Positions 1 through 11,357 of a DNA stretch of 64,000 nucleotides are shown here, one piece after another (the first letter of the stretch is position 1; every line of letters begins with the position of its first letter). The notes beneath the pieces are model-generated. The model saw nothing but the letters and a program-made list of their open reading frames with translations, ran no database searches and was not told the DNA's origin. The DNA is from Pinus tabuliformis (Eukaryota; Streptophyta; Pinopsida; Pinales; Pinaceae). The stretch is from assembly GCA_031772625.1 (NCBI GenBank), contig CM062816.1, forward strand, positions 835,286,033 through 835,350,032, in the 5' to 3' direction. Both the position numbers and the translations under genes were made by a program.

Positions 1-3000
1 AAATATTTCCCCATCCCTAATCACTAAAATGAAAACCCTATCCCTCTCCCAAAGCATCAAAAAACAAAATTCAAAACCCTAGTTCTCCTCCACCATATGC
101 ATGTGTAAATAACAAAAAATGTTGGTAAATATGTCAGCATGTTTTGTGCATGGTTTCCCTATTTCCCCTATTAATACATGTATGCATATTCCCATGTTCA
201 CTTTCATATATGTTTTTTCCCATATGCAATGATCTTTGCAAATGATTTCCCAATTATAAATATGTATTCCTATATGCATAATGATTTGCAACATTTCCCT
301 TAAAAATTCCCTGTTATATTTATATATTCCCATTCCTTGTTAAAAGATCCCTCCCCTAACATTTCCCTCATGTCTTTTTCCCCTTGAAACAACATAGATT
401 TCAGCACTTTTTGCAGGAAGAGACAGCAGTTCAGTTTGTCCACTTTGCTCCTAAACCATGTCAGAAACCGAAACTTATGAGCAAAGTGATGACCATTCAT
501 CATCTACAGAGGTTGAGGTATAGAGGAGGCCTCGTAGGGGTGGTAAGGGTGGACATCATAAGCGAGAGGAGCCCACCTCTTTGGAAGAATTACAGGCTTG
601 TCCTATGGCAGTCACTTGTTTTCAGTACATGTCTTGTTATCAGTTTTGTGAGAGGATCTCCCGGATTCAACATCACAGAGAGTTGGCCCGCCTCTTTGTT
701 TTACATTTGCATGATGGACATGTCAATCTAGCAGGGGTAGATTTTACATTGACATCCGAGGTGATCTCACATGCTACAGGGATACCGAATGTTGGTGAGG
801 TGTGGCCTAAGCGCAAGTTGCTAGATACTGTTCACTTTGAGCCTTATGTCCGTCCACCATTCTTGAGACATTTAGCGGGTGTTTTTCCATTCAGATTTCT
901 CCGGAGCGAGTATGCTCCCATCATGAGGCTTATTATGCACTATTTTACCTGTGAAGGCAGATTTTCACAGGTGTACTCATATCACATTCGCCTCTTGATG
1001 CACTTCACCCGAGTAAGGATGATGAACATCCCTGTTTTCTTCTTTCAGAACATTCAGAAGATGGTGCCCATGTTGCAGAGGAAGACCCCGGCCCAGCAGT
1101 ACAGGAGCTTATGTCATTATGGTTTGATTCAGCTCATAGTCTTGCATTAGTTGACACAGCAGGGTATCTCATGGGAGGAGTTTATCTCTCGTGAGTTTTT
1201 CACAGTGCCACCCCAGCCACATCATGAGGTCATTCATGAGGAGGGAGGACCATCTCAGCAGCCTGATATTCCGGTCACCTGACATGTCAGCTCCACACCT
1301 CTGGTCACCTATCAGAAAGGCCCAAGGGCCTTATTTGCAGCAGCCAGGCGAGTACTATCTCCACAGCAGGTGGAAGGGGTCTCGCCTTCATCATCAGCTC
1401 AACGAGTGTTATCTCCACATCAGGTGGAAGGGGCCTCGCTCTCGTCATCAGCACAGGTAGCACAGAGGGGCAAACAACCTATGATTCATGAGGGTCCATC
1501 AGGAGTCCCAGACACCGAGGTCATTGATCTTGAGGCCAGTTCTCCTAGCCGAGAGGCAAAGGAGATCATTCAACATCTGAGAGCTGAAAATGATGCTTTG
1601 CAGAGGAGACTTGAGGGTGCCCAATGGACTATCACTTACCTGGAGTAGCGAAACAAACAACTGGAGGAGGAGAAAGCACTTGATGAGCTATGGAGGATTC
1701 GTAGTGACCGAGTCTTGAACCGAAGAAGACCTGGTGATCCATTGCTTGCAGACCGAGAGTCAATGCTCATCCAAGTGAATGCATACTTAGAGAGGCTGTT
1801 GGCTAAGGCCAACCAAGAGAAAAAGCTGCTGAGGAATATGAAAAATCATTATTGGGCAAGGATGCATGTATGCAAAGCCAAAATGAAAGTTTTTCAAAGG
1901 AGGTTGACCGAGGCCCAAAAACAGAGAAAGAAGCCAAATCCCCTCCGTATCTTGGCTGAGGCTTCACTCAAGGATCATGGCACTCATTAGCCTAGCCACA
2001 GCTCAAATCCCAAAAAATTCTGAAAGTTTTGGGTAATTTTGGCAATTTTTGGAAATTTACAGGTTTTGGCTCCTCAACGGGTCTCACCCCCGGTGAGACC
2101 CTTTGTCATGGCAGCTCCTTTTTGCAAAAACTCAGCATTTCTAGATTTTTCATGCAAATTTACATATGCCTATGGATGGAATTTAGTTTTTATGGAGTTT
2201 TGTGCCTCCAAAAGGTCAAAATACATGCAAAATTTGACTTTCTGCCCCTTTTTTGAGTTGCAGAAACCAGTCTTGGGAGAATTAAGTTTTGATAGGGAAA
2301 ACGACCTCCAAATCCAAAAATTCCAATTGGGTTGGAAAGTAGACTCACAGACCTTTCCAACGAGCTATCCTGCACCCAATTCTGACACCTGCAAGTGCCT
2401 CAAACAGAGCTCCAAAGGTGCACGACCCGTCAGGCAGGTGTGCGCGACCCGTCAGGCAAACTTTGCCAGATTTCACTGTAACAGCTCGGAAAAGCACAGT
2501 TTGACTTGGTTTGACTTTTTTAGGTTAATGATGGTCCTCTTTGATGTAATTGTGACACTTTTTAGACACTTTTACCCTTTTGTAACTCTTCTAGAAGATT
2601 TATTCATGTAAAGTGTAAAAATTGAATGTATGAACTGGTTTCCAAGTTTATAGAGGCAAGTTGTTTTGACTGCCTATTTTGTAGTGCTTAGTTTAGAGGT
2701 GGTTGAAACAGCTCCTAGGATAGTGAGCTCGACCCATGGAGGCAGGGAAAGAGGTTAGATCATCTATATTATGTACTTTCTTGCTCATTTTCATGGTTGG
2801 ACTCTTGAGGGAGAAGCTATCATTGTATATTTTCACTGTATCTCTGCAATTTTTGGCTAAGGAAGACCAGGGTTTTGCAGTCATCTTTGGGATTCTTGTG
2901 GACTCATGTGTTGATGGTGTGTTTTCTCAATGTTCTTGTAAGCTTTGTTATGTGATTCATTTCCTTTCTTTACTGCTGCACATTAAACAAATGAAGTGTT

Positions 3001-3452
3001 AAAGTATGAATTCATGCTAGCCATGCTCTGCTTTTAAATTTGTTTAATTTCAATGTTTTCTACTGTCTAAAGGGAATTCAAAGTCATTGTTTGCTCTCTT
3101 TAGCTCCTCATCTTTCATTCCTGATCATCCATCTCAATCAAAGGCATCAATACAGTCTCCTACCTCGCCCCAAGGAACCCCCTGCAGAAACTGTGTCAAA
3201 TCCCCGCACCCAAAATTGCAATTCCTCAAATTGCCACCAAAAACCCAAAAAACCCCAAATCAACCTTTTAAATCAGTTTACTAGCCTAATATCAGTGTTA
3301 CCTTGTTGGTCATCTCATCCCATTGAAGATCTACCGAGATTGACCGGAGAGAGCCTTCTCCTGCCCCGTAGGGCTAGCTACGGGGCTGAATGGTTTGATG
3401 TTGCCTTGAGGTTTACCTTTCTCAGCCTGAGGTGAAATTTCAAGCGCTAACA
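1..3452 (+). mobile_element. Giant LTR-like element, copy 1 (5' end outside window)
   Basis: This is the right-hand part of the element that is complete at 52371-56774. The two share the pyrimidine-rich leader, the coiled-coil ORF, a 3' stretch around 2260-2470 (parallel at 55560-55760) and a tail with GGAGAGAGCC, TCTCCTG and TAGGGCTAGCTAC. It ends in GCTAACA at 3446-3452. The left end and its target duplication lie outside the window. I see no second LTR. By analogy with the complete copy, which has TGTTAG and CTAACA ends and 5-bp target duplications, I infer a solo LTR several kilobases long, or a non-autonomous element of unknown type. Confidence 0.6.
458..1990 (+). pseudogene. Decayed ORF of unknown function inside the giant LTR-like element
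   Basis: One reading frame runs from ATG 458 to the stop at 1990, broken by four in-frame stops at 521, 1148, 1280 and 1646. The N-terminal part is acidic and serine-rich. A globular part follows (about 600-1250), with a motif ATGIPNVGEVW and a hydrophobic stretch rich in aromatic residues. Then come two copies of a VLSP-QVEG repeat (about 1360-1440). The rest (1560-1980) is charged and predicted coiled coil. ATGIPN is reminiscent of the LGLPN-type motif in the plant family annotated 'putative plant transposon protein', but I assign no function. The homologue at 53800-55309 carries CAG glutamine codons where this copy has the TAG stops at 1148 and 1646. Confidence 0.6.
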
Positions 3453-3697
3453 ATGCACACAATTATTTTATATTTCTTTCTTTTGATGGCATTTTGAAGC
3501 ACTTCTCATTGTTATTGCCTTCTATATATGAATGTTTTTTACTGTTATCTCATGTTTGGACGATGCCCCAAATATTCAAGAATGAGCACATAATCGTTTT
3601 GGTATTTTTATCTCTTTAATGTGAACCATCAAATGTCTTGAAAGAAATTTCAAGCCATTCTCCTCCCTTGGCATTTATATATGATCAATCTCCTGTA

Positions 3698-4852
3698 AAT
3701 ATGTAGCACTCCATCAGTATATGTATACATTTCTGAATGATATAGTGTGTATACATTTTTTTACTTGTGACCCAAATTACAAATGAACTATTCATCCTTC
3801 AACCAATCAAATTTACTCATGAAACATTTTTTAATTCTATGCTATCTAAATATATGAAACACAATAATGCCAAATTTTTTTCATGCAACAATGATAACAT
3901 TGAGACAAAACATCCATACATAATAATAATAAAAACCATACATGAAATCAAATTGTTTGTAATCTGATTTTTTTTTTTTTGATAAATATTTGAACTCCAA
4001 GCAATAATTCCTCTACTCCAAATACCAATATTTATTTTGTGGTGATGTTTGAGTTACATACAAATACATAACTAAGACAAGGTAATTTTTCATCATGAAT
4101 ATGTGTAATTAAAATGTTGCTAGGGAGACGATGAATACATAACAAAAAATAAAAATGAAGTAACAACATATATAAATCATTCAACTAAAAGATATCATTC
4201 TCAATGAATTCACATAAAAAAATGAATAATTAATGAAAATAAAATCTGTTTTAATAAACATATGATGTTCGAAGTCTTAAATATGTAGTATTCACAAATG
4301 TATGTATAAATTTCTGAATGGTACCAAGTGTGTGTGTTTGTGTGTTTTGCTAGTGACCCAAATTAAAAATTAACTATTCATCCTTCAATCAACCAAATTT
4401 ACACATGAAACATTTTACTTCTATTCAATCTAAATACATGAAGCACAAAGCAATGTCAAATTTCTCTCATGCAACAATGATAATAGTGAGACAAAACATC
4501 CATGCATAATAACAATAAAATTCATACATGAAATCAGGTGGTTTGTAATCTGATCTTTTTTTGATAAATATTTGAACTCCAAGCAACAATTCTCTACTCC
4601 CAATACCAATATTTATTTTGTGTTGATGTTTGAATTGCATACAAAAAAACATAACTACAACAAGGTAGTTAATCATCATGAATATGTAATTAAAGTGTTA
4701 CTAAGAAGATGAATGCATAACAAAAAATAAAAATGAAAACATATACATCATTCAACTAAAAGCAATCATTCTCAATGAACTCACATAATAAAATGAAATA
4801 TTAATGAAAATAACATTTGTTTTAATAAACATATGATGTTTGAAGCCTTAAA
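3698..4852. repeat. Direct tandem duplication, two ~580-bp AT-rich units
   Basis: Unit A (about 3698-4278) and unit B (about 4279-4852) match along their whole length with scattered differences. Shared landmarks are the start AATATGTAG, GACCCAAATTA, CATGAAACATTTT, TTGATAAATATTTGAACTCC and the end AATAAACATATGATGTT. The short ORFs inside the units are not conserved as proteins. The flanks 3453-3697 and 4853-5039 are AT-rich with no recognisable feature. Confidence 0.8.
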
Positions 4853-5039
4853 TGTTTCTTTTAAATGTGAAAACATTTCAATGGAGAATACATTTGAAAT
4901 AATCTTTTAGATCTATTATGATAAGATGTTGTCAAAGACCAAGTATCTTTTCTTTTTAAGTCAGAAAGGGTTTATAATGGTAGTCATTGGAGCGATTCCC
5001 GCTATAAACCCTTTCTAACACCAACAACTTGTAAGCTAG

Positions 5040-5235
5040 CACTAAAACGAAAAATTATGAATTAGCAAGGGCTAAGACATTCATAGACATGCCTATGAGA
5101 GTCCCACATCTAGAGGATGCCTACTTCTAGTCCGATAACAATGGGCCAAATGGATTATGCAGGAATTGAACCTAGGTGGGGAGAGTGTGAAACCTACCTT
5201 CCAACAATTTGAGCTACTGTATCGATCCCCAAGTA
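5040..5235 (-). mobile_element. tRNA-derived SINE-like sequence
   Basis: On the minus strand, positions 5219-5201 read TAGCTCAAATTGTTGG, a good pol III A box. Positions 5172-5162 read GGTTCAATTCC, a B box with one change from GGTTCGATTCC. The roughly 29-nt spacing is tRNA-like. The downstream body runs to about 5040, where a T-rich stretch could act as a pol III terminator. It does not fold as an intact tRNA and has no clear anticodon arm, so I call it a tRNA-derived SINE head rather than a tRNA gene. I could not define target duplications. Confidence 0.5.
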
Positions 5236-5302
5236 TTATATTATTCTCATGTTTAGAGAATATATCATGTGGCTTATGTGTTGACATTTTGGTTATTCAA
5301 AA

Positions 5303-5752
5303 GTGTTTACACCATGTTTGGGGGTGCTTCATGAGATTTGGAGTACATGGTGTATGTTTAAACCTTTAATGTTGATGTTGGTGTATGTGAACCCACCCGT
5401 TGATGTTGACTCTTCCCATGTTGCAACTCCACCCTCCGAAACTTCCCCTGTAGACACATCTAAAATAGAGGACCCTAAGGGAAAATAACCAGAGGTGGAA
5501 AGTAAAGATGAGGATCCACTACTTAAGGTATCTAAGGGTGGCAATAGACATACCAGGCCAACTAACCAGTTAAGATACAAGATCAAACTCAGAAATAACC
5601 TAGAGTTGGCTAAGGAGGTGATTAACGTTGACAACATGCCACTAAAGGACCTTATTATTAACAGGAAGAAGAAGGCTACAAGCTCTAAGAAGAGCCAAAG
5701 CAGAGAAACTATGAAAAAGGGACCCATGGAGACAAGGAAGAGTAAAAAGTAG
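5303..5752 (+). pseudogene. Lysine-rich ORF remnant of unknown function
   Basis: A single plus-strand frame is interrupted by one TAA at 5486. The first part is Pro/Ser/Thr-rich and the second strongly basic (about 5495-5750, many Lys and Arg). No domain is recognisable. It may be the C-terminal end of a retroelement-associated ORF, or chance. Confidence 0.2.
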
Positions 5753-6904
5753 AGATTGGAGAAGGTAGATGTATTGCTCAAGGCTGCTAGTACCCTCAGC
5801 TAAGATGTTTGGGTATTAAACTTAGATTTTTTGCCTACCTATCTTATGAAACAAAGTTTTCACTTTATTGCTGACATTTGGCCTTATAGCTTTTGCGTGC
5901 AGCGTGAAGTCGAGAGAGCTAACATTCTTGTTGTCAGCATTTTTGATAAGGTTGATAAAGCCACTGTCATCTATTTTGGGGTGAAAACTATATGTGCCGG
6001 TTGATGGAATTTTTCAATACAAGGATAAATGCTGACAGTCTGCCTATCAAAAATTTTGGAGTGAACAAGGAGCGTTGACATCTTCATTGTCAACAATATT
6101 CAAACTGGTGGAAATGTTGACCTCCTGGTTGTCATTGATTTTGAAATCAGGCAAAAGCAAAAATGTTGACAATTAGCCTATCAGCGAAAGTTGCAAATAG
6201 AAAACCAGTGAAGCTGATGTCCACAATATCAATGTTTTTTCCAGGAGGTTCGAAGAAGATCAAGATGAAAATAAAAGCGGTTTTGGAGGAGTTTTGGGGA
6301 TGATTTGTAGAGGCACCTATTTTGCTAGCTAGGATGCTAAGCTACAATTTAGAGACCTGTTCTATTTCCAAGGGAGGCAATTTAAAAAGATAATTTTCTA
6401 TACCTAAACATCAACATATTTTCTTGTAGTTATTCTAGGAAAAACATAATATTTTTAAGTTTTATATTTTACATGCATGAACTTGAAAGATATTTCAAAT
6501 ATCTTAGATTATTGTAATTAATATGGTAACTATTATTGTGCAAACAATTATGTAAGTCTTATATAACAATTTATGAAGAATGAAGAAGGGTTAGAATTTA
6601 CTACCACATCTCTACTCCTAATAATTTTGTGAACATAAGCGATATCCAAAATCATTAACTCCACATCCAATAAAACTAAACTTTAAAATTGAGGCTTATG
6701 TGATTTGAAATGTGTCGAACTTCTTTTAAATCCATTACATTGGTAATTTTTTTGTCGACTTTTGAACCATCGAGTGTGGTTCATCCTCAAGACATATTAA
6801 TGATGAAAATATGATCAAACCAAGAGAATAACAAGTGTGTCTTGATCATATGTGCCCCTCTTGCAAAAATGAATTCCATTCACCTTGTTCTATCCCTTGC
6901 CTTG
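5753..6904. other. No gene seen; loosely repeated GTTGACA-type motifs
   Basis: Between about 5850 and 6240 variants of GTTGACA or GCTGACA followed by TTGTC or CTATCA recur every 50-100 bases, suggesting an old degenerate tandem array. The remainder, to the Copia fragment, is AT-rich and featureless. Confidence 0.3.
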
Positions 6905-7269
6905 CTGCCTCACATGGATGGGAGGTTCATTAGATGGATGTAAAATCCACCTTCCTACATGGGGATATATAAGAATAAATCTACATGGAACAACCTCTTG
7001 GCTATGGTTAGAGTGATTCCATCCTTATTTTCCACCTTAAGAAATCTCCCTATGGCATTAAATAAGCTCCTTGAACTTGAAATGTGAAAATTAACAACTT
7101 TCTTATTGATGTTCGCTTCTCTAGATGTCATTCTAACCCCAATGTCTACAACAAGAAAGAAGGAATCCATTTCATAATTCTCGTTATTTATGTTGATGAC
7201 TTTATCCTCACAAGGAATGACCCTAAACTTATAACTCATGTGAAGTCAAGTTTAGACAAACCATTTTAA
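6905..7269 (+). pseudogene. Ty1/Copia reverse transcriptase fragment
   Basis: Translation gives the Copia RT block GWEVH-stop-MDVKSTFLHGDI (around 6920-6970), then IYMEQPLGYG, then after frame breaks HSNPNVY and the catalytic box YVDDFILT at about 7190-7210. It ends near 7269. Premature stops and at least one frameshift make it non-functional. Flanking gag, integrase and LTRs are not visible. The family differs from the two Copia families at 11-22 kb. Confidence 0.8.
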
Positions 7270-9079
7270 TCTCAATAATATATAACCATTGTAAGTGTGT
7301 TGCTTCTTCTCATTACCATTTTAGAATGAACCTTACACATGAAAGCATAATGAGGATCGCAAATATTTTACCTCCTCTCATTGTCATTTTATAATGAACA
7401 CAACACAATTATTGAAATAAATGAAAGGTATACAAATTCATATTTATAAAACCTAGAACAAATAAATATATAAATCAGAAATAACAATGTTAACAATATT
7501 CCGAATTTATAGTTCCAATTAAAAAATTAAATAATAACTAGAATTTTAGTTCTAGTATCTATATACACATAAAAGTTCCCTTTAAATTGCATTTACATTA
7601 TATTTAAATGGAGATAAATAAGGGTTTCTCAAGGCTGTAAATAAGCATCAACATTTTGGCCAAAAGTATTTTCACCATTGTATGTATGTAAAGTAGAGAA
7701 ACCCATCTTCATCCTTGTGCTCCTCATACACAATACACAATAGAGAAGTTGCATAGGAATAAACACACCATAAGAAATTGAGGAACTCTGACAAAGATAA
7801 CGATGAGATGACAAAATGCCCATTTGCAATTGTTTTAAAATGTTTTTTCTATATGAAAAAATAAAGATCACAATGAAGTTTAACTTGGAACCAAGTAATG
7901 ACATAGAATAATAGTGGAAAAATTCTAAATAGATGAAACTGATTCGATTGAACTTACAAGTTGGTGGAAGCACACTATTCAGAAAAATAAATATTGTTTT
8001 CTCTTTAGTGAGTTTTATTCTCTTGCAGATCATATATACAAATTGGCCCACAGTAAAATGTGAGGGAACCAAATATCTGAAAATCCAAAATGAAATTAAT
8101 ATTAAATTAAAAAACTTGATTTTTTAAAATTTGTATATTCATACATTATTTTCAATACCTAAAAAATCCCATAAACACTCCATGCTCTTTGAAGGTTCTT
8201 TAAATAGTGGTCAAGGAGAGAAGAGAAGAATATATTTTATAGTAAGATAATTATTCCAAAATGCTAATAAATAGGTGTGTTATACTATTCACACATCCAC
8301 ATATGCCACACAAGAGAGGGAGGAGAAGGATAAGTAAGTATCCATATTGATCCAATCAATAATTATGTTTTTGTTGACACATACATGTAGGGTAATGGAT
8401 GAGAAGGCTAAGCAAGCATGCATATCGATCTCATTATCAATCAACAATTATCGTTTTTATTCACATGTGTACCTAGACCACATGTGGAGGGGAGGGGAGG
8501 CATGCTAGTATATAGGCCCCTTAGCACTATGTTGTTGTTAACAAATTTTCTTCTTACTAAAACAAGAGTTCTTTTAGTACACCAATGCTACTTATAGTCA
8601 TCTCATTTTTTTAAAGTTGCATATATCTTAAGTGGTCAAAAAATTAAATATGACAATAAAGCTCAATATGCTAGTTTAATAAGTTATTTGAGAAAAGAGT
8701 CTTGCTTTTTCTTATCAATATCTAATATGTCACTTTTCCCTGCTTTTTCAACAATAACCTGCAATTTTTTTAATAAAAAATTACTAAAAAACACATTTTA
8801 TAAAAATAAATTTAAAAATTGTAGTAAATTGACTTCTATTTACACTCTCTACAAAAATATATAATCAACCAAAATGGGAAAAAAACAAAAATTTTACCAA
8901 AATGAAATTTTGTTTTTAAAACAATATTATATAATATTAAAAAAACATTTAAAAAATCTAACTATCAAAAAAACAAAGTATTCTAAACTTACAAATATCT
9001 TACTAAGACACTGGTCATACATTTCTTTAACCTCCTCTTTTCTCTTTTCTAATAAAAATCCCACAAAAATTATTCATTT
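7270..9079. other. AT-rich intergenic sequence
   Basis: No ORF with family resemblance in any frame. A degenerate duplication is visible around 8300-8480: two blocks with GAGAAGGATAAGTAAG- or GAGAAGGCTAAGCAAG-like sequence followed by ATTGATC/ATCAATAATTA. Confidence 0.4.
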
Positions 9080-9227
9080 TTTTAAAACCTCCAAAATGTT
9101 ACCGCAGCTAGTCAACAAAAATGTTACCGCAGAAACTTAAAAAAATGTTAAACCATGAAATCTACTTCCTACAAAGAATTCCAACGTGTAATTAATTGCA
9201 GAGATTTTGATGTCGAGAATATTTACA

Positions 9228-9414
9228 GGAAAGAGCTAACCAGCCATATATTGAGTATTTAATGCCCTCAGAGCAGCACGTGACTTAACGCGATAACACG
9301 GGAGCGGGCAAATTCGGCATTAAATAATATTTGCCCGCTCCCGTGTTATCAGGCTAAGTTACGTGCTGCTCTGAGGACATTAAATACCCAATATATGACT
9401 AGTTAGCTCCAGCC
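9228..9414. mobile_element. 187-bp foldback MITE with 9-bp target duplication (Mutator-like)
   Basis: The two halves are inverted copies of each other: left arm about 9228-9320, right arm about 9325-9414, e.g. TTGCCCGCTCCCGTGTTATC on the right pairing with GATAACACGGGAGCGGGCAA on the left. The outer 13 bp match at 10 of 13 positions after inversion and share GAGCTAAC. ATATTTACA flanks both sides (9219-9227 and 9415-9423). The related repeat at 33270-34030 has a single ATATTTACA (33429-33437) and no insert. Nine-base duplications are typical of Mutator-type transposition, so I infer a MULE-mobilised MITE. Confidence 0.9.
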
Positions 9415-9889
9415 ATATTTACATACCTTTGCTCTTGCTCTTGTAGTTAAAGCTGCGGAGGCTGTAGTTTAGTTGAGGAGAGTTGTATTGTACATAGGAT
9501 TATAGAGACGGTTATGCTCTACTTATATTATTTGAACAAAAGAAGAGATGGTTTCCAAGAAAATGACGTGGTCCATCAATGGCCTGAACAATTAAAAGAA
9601 ACCTTCCACCACTACAAAATTTCAACTAAATAAACTTTCAAGTACCTATTAATGAGGTTAGAAAAATAGTTAAAAATAATGACTTCTGGGTAATGTAGAC
9701 CGGTATTTTTGTTTTTAAGTTTACATTTAGTATATATTTAATGGTGTTTGGGTAATTTTAGCCAACCTTAGGGTTGGTTTAGTTGTTTTATTTTTCAAGT
9801 ATGTGTATGTGAAAAACTAATAAATCTAAGAGTAAGGAGGATTTTTTCTATTTAGCCTATGAAACTTATTAATGAGAAAAATGGGCCTA

Positions 9890-9973
9890 TAGTACATCAC
9901 TTTCTAAGTGATACATGTGTTAAAGTTAATATAGTACATCACTTTCTAAGTGATACATGTGTTAAAGTTAATA
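9890..9973. repeat. Exact 42-bp tandem duplication
   Basis: Two identical 42-bp units, 9890-9931 and 9932-9973, each containing the hairpin ATCACTTTCTAAGTGAT. The related repeat copy near 33910 has neither unit recognisably, so the duplication arose in this copy. Confidence 0.95.
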
Positions 9974-10085
9974 GAGGAAGGTATTTTTGAGTTAATGGAA
10001 AATGGAATCTTTGAAATCTTACTTGATGTACAAAGCACAAGATAACTAATAAGGCTCATACCAAGACATGACAAGAAAGGGCGAA

Positions 10086-11050
10086 AAAGAAGGAGGGACC
10101 CATAACTTCTCTTATTCATAGTACAAACATAAGATTGACCTAGTAGCAACAAAAGTTATTCCACAGGGAATAGTCAATCACTAGGAAAGAGGTTGTTCTC
10201 GACAATTAGTGAAAAGGGGACAATTGGAGACTAAATCATGACAAATTTATATGGTAAAGACTCATAAACACAGAGGTGAACTATAACAATATACAAGAGA
10301 AATTGCACGAACTCTACGGAAACAATTAGGACTCATTGTAGATTTTTTAAACAAGGGAAACAAAGGGATGTTTCCAACAAAATAACACATGCAAAGGAAG
10401 CACATGTCCCACCTAGTATTTTCAAACAAGTGCCATGGGGGTTGAAAGATCACTATGAGGGGACACAAATCCCAACATAGAATCTAATCAATATGTTTAT
10501 TGAACACACTATCCAAAAGGAATCTTAGGTGGGAGACCAAATGGGTAAATAATGAGAGAGAGAAAAGATGAGTGCCACAATGAGAAACCAGAAAAATTTA
10601 TAACACAAGCAATTAAGGATAGGATCATAAGTGGTAATCTCCTTGAGGGTGAATGCGTGGAGACATTAAAATGAAAAATGATCGTAGTATGGATGAAAAG
10701 GATGATTTATGATATGTGACAACTCATTAGAGTTTATACCAACCCATAATGTGGGAACTCTATGGGTGAGGTCGTTAACATGACGAAGCAATATATATGG
10801 GGCTTACCCATGGAATGTAGACTATATGGACTGCCAATCCTAAGGAGGTTGTAAGAACATGGGTGCCAAAATGCAAACTATATCCACTCCCAATCCTAAT
10901 GATGATGCAACAACATCGGTGCCAAAATGAGGTTAGAAAATAGTTAAAAATAATAAAGGTGCTTATGAAATCGAAAAAAACTACATATAAATTTAAATTA
11001 AATAAAGTGCATGCCTTAATGCTTTAGGGGAAAAAAGGTGTCTAGGTGAC
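10086..11050. other. No gene seen
   Basis: Only short ORFs without family resemblance. Two imperfect blocks of about 60-65 bp at about 10790-10930 share GTGCCAAAATG and CAATCCTAA. At about 10930-10960 a short piece of repeat R (GAGGTTAGAAAATAGTTAAA) reappears. Confidence 0.3.
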
Positions 11051-11357
11051 ATAGTGAATCCGTAAAATGAAGGAACTCCATAACATAATGGAGTGGCTAA
11101 AATAAAAATTCGAGCAGTGCAAAAAATGAAAAAAACCATGCTCAATGAAGCTCAATTACCAAACAAATTTTGGGGAGAAGCAATTTACACAACAATTTAT
11201 ATCTTGAGCGGAGCACAAATAAGGGTAAGTGATACTATACACCTTATGAACTATGGAAAGGTAGACTAGCCATTTTCACACATTTCAAGATGTTTGGAAG
11301 AAAATGTTATATTAAGATAAATGAAGAACTGAGGAAGGAATTTTCTTTGGATATGCA
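11051..11357 (+). pseudogene. Copia family X, copy 1: integrase C-terminal part
   Basis: The frame from about 11055 reads NGVAK, TMLNEAQLPNKFWGEA and IYTTIYIL, the classic end of the Copia integrase core (NGVAERKN ... FWGEA). A frameshift and stops follow near 11270. It breaks off at ATGCA (11353-11357), where a 1552-bp element is inserted, and resumes at 12910. The residues either side of the insertion join into the expected GYA-GRK context, which supports the insertion boundary. It is the left part of the X element that continues into RT at 13200. Confidence 0.8.

Larger units (their letters stand above)
9080..10085. repeat. Dispersed repeat R, copy 1 (filled by a MITE)
   Basis: This segment is homologous in the same orientation to 33270-34030. 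Shared landmarks are GTTAAACCATGAAATCTA, GGATTATAGAGACGGTTATG, CTACTTATATTATTTGAACA, GAGGTTAGAAAA and ACCAAGACATGACAAGAAAGG, after which the copies diverge abruptly. No coding potential is conserved. Copy 1 is longer because it contains the MITE at 9228-9414 and the 42-bp duplication at 9890-9973. It could be a dispersed TE family or a duplicated promoter region. Confidence 0.75.

Noticed and set aside
5157-5240. Possible tRNA gene on the minus strand
   Set aside because: A and B boxes are present but acceptor and anticodon stems do not form; kept as SINE head only.
8874-9140. 88-codon plus-strand ORF
   Set aside because: Lys/Asn/Phe/Ile-rich translation of A/T-rich DNA with no family resemblance; its end overlaps repeat R.
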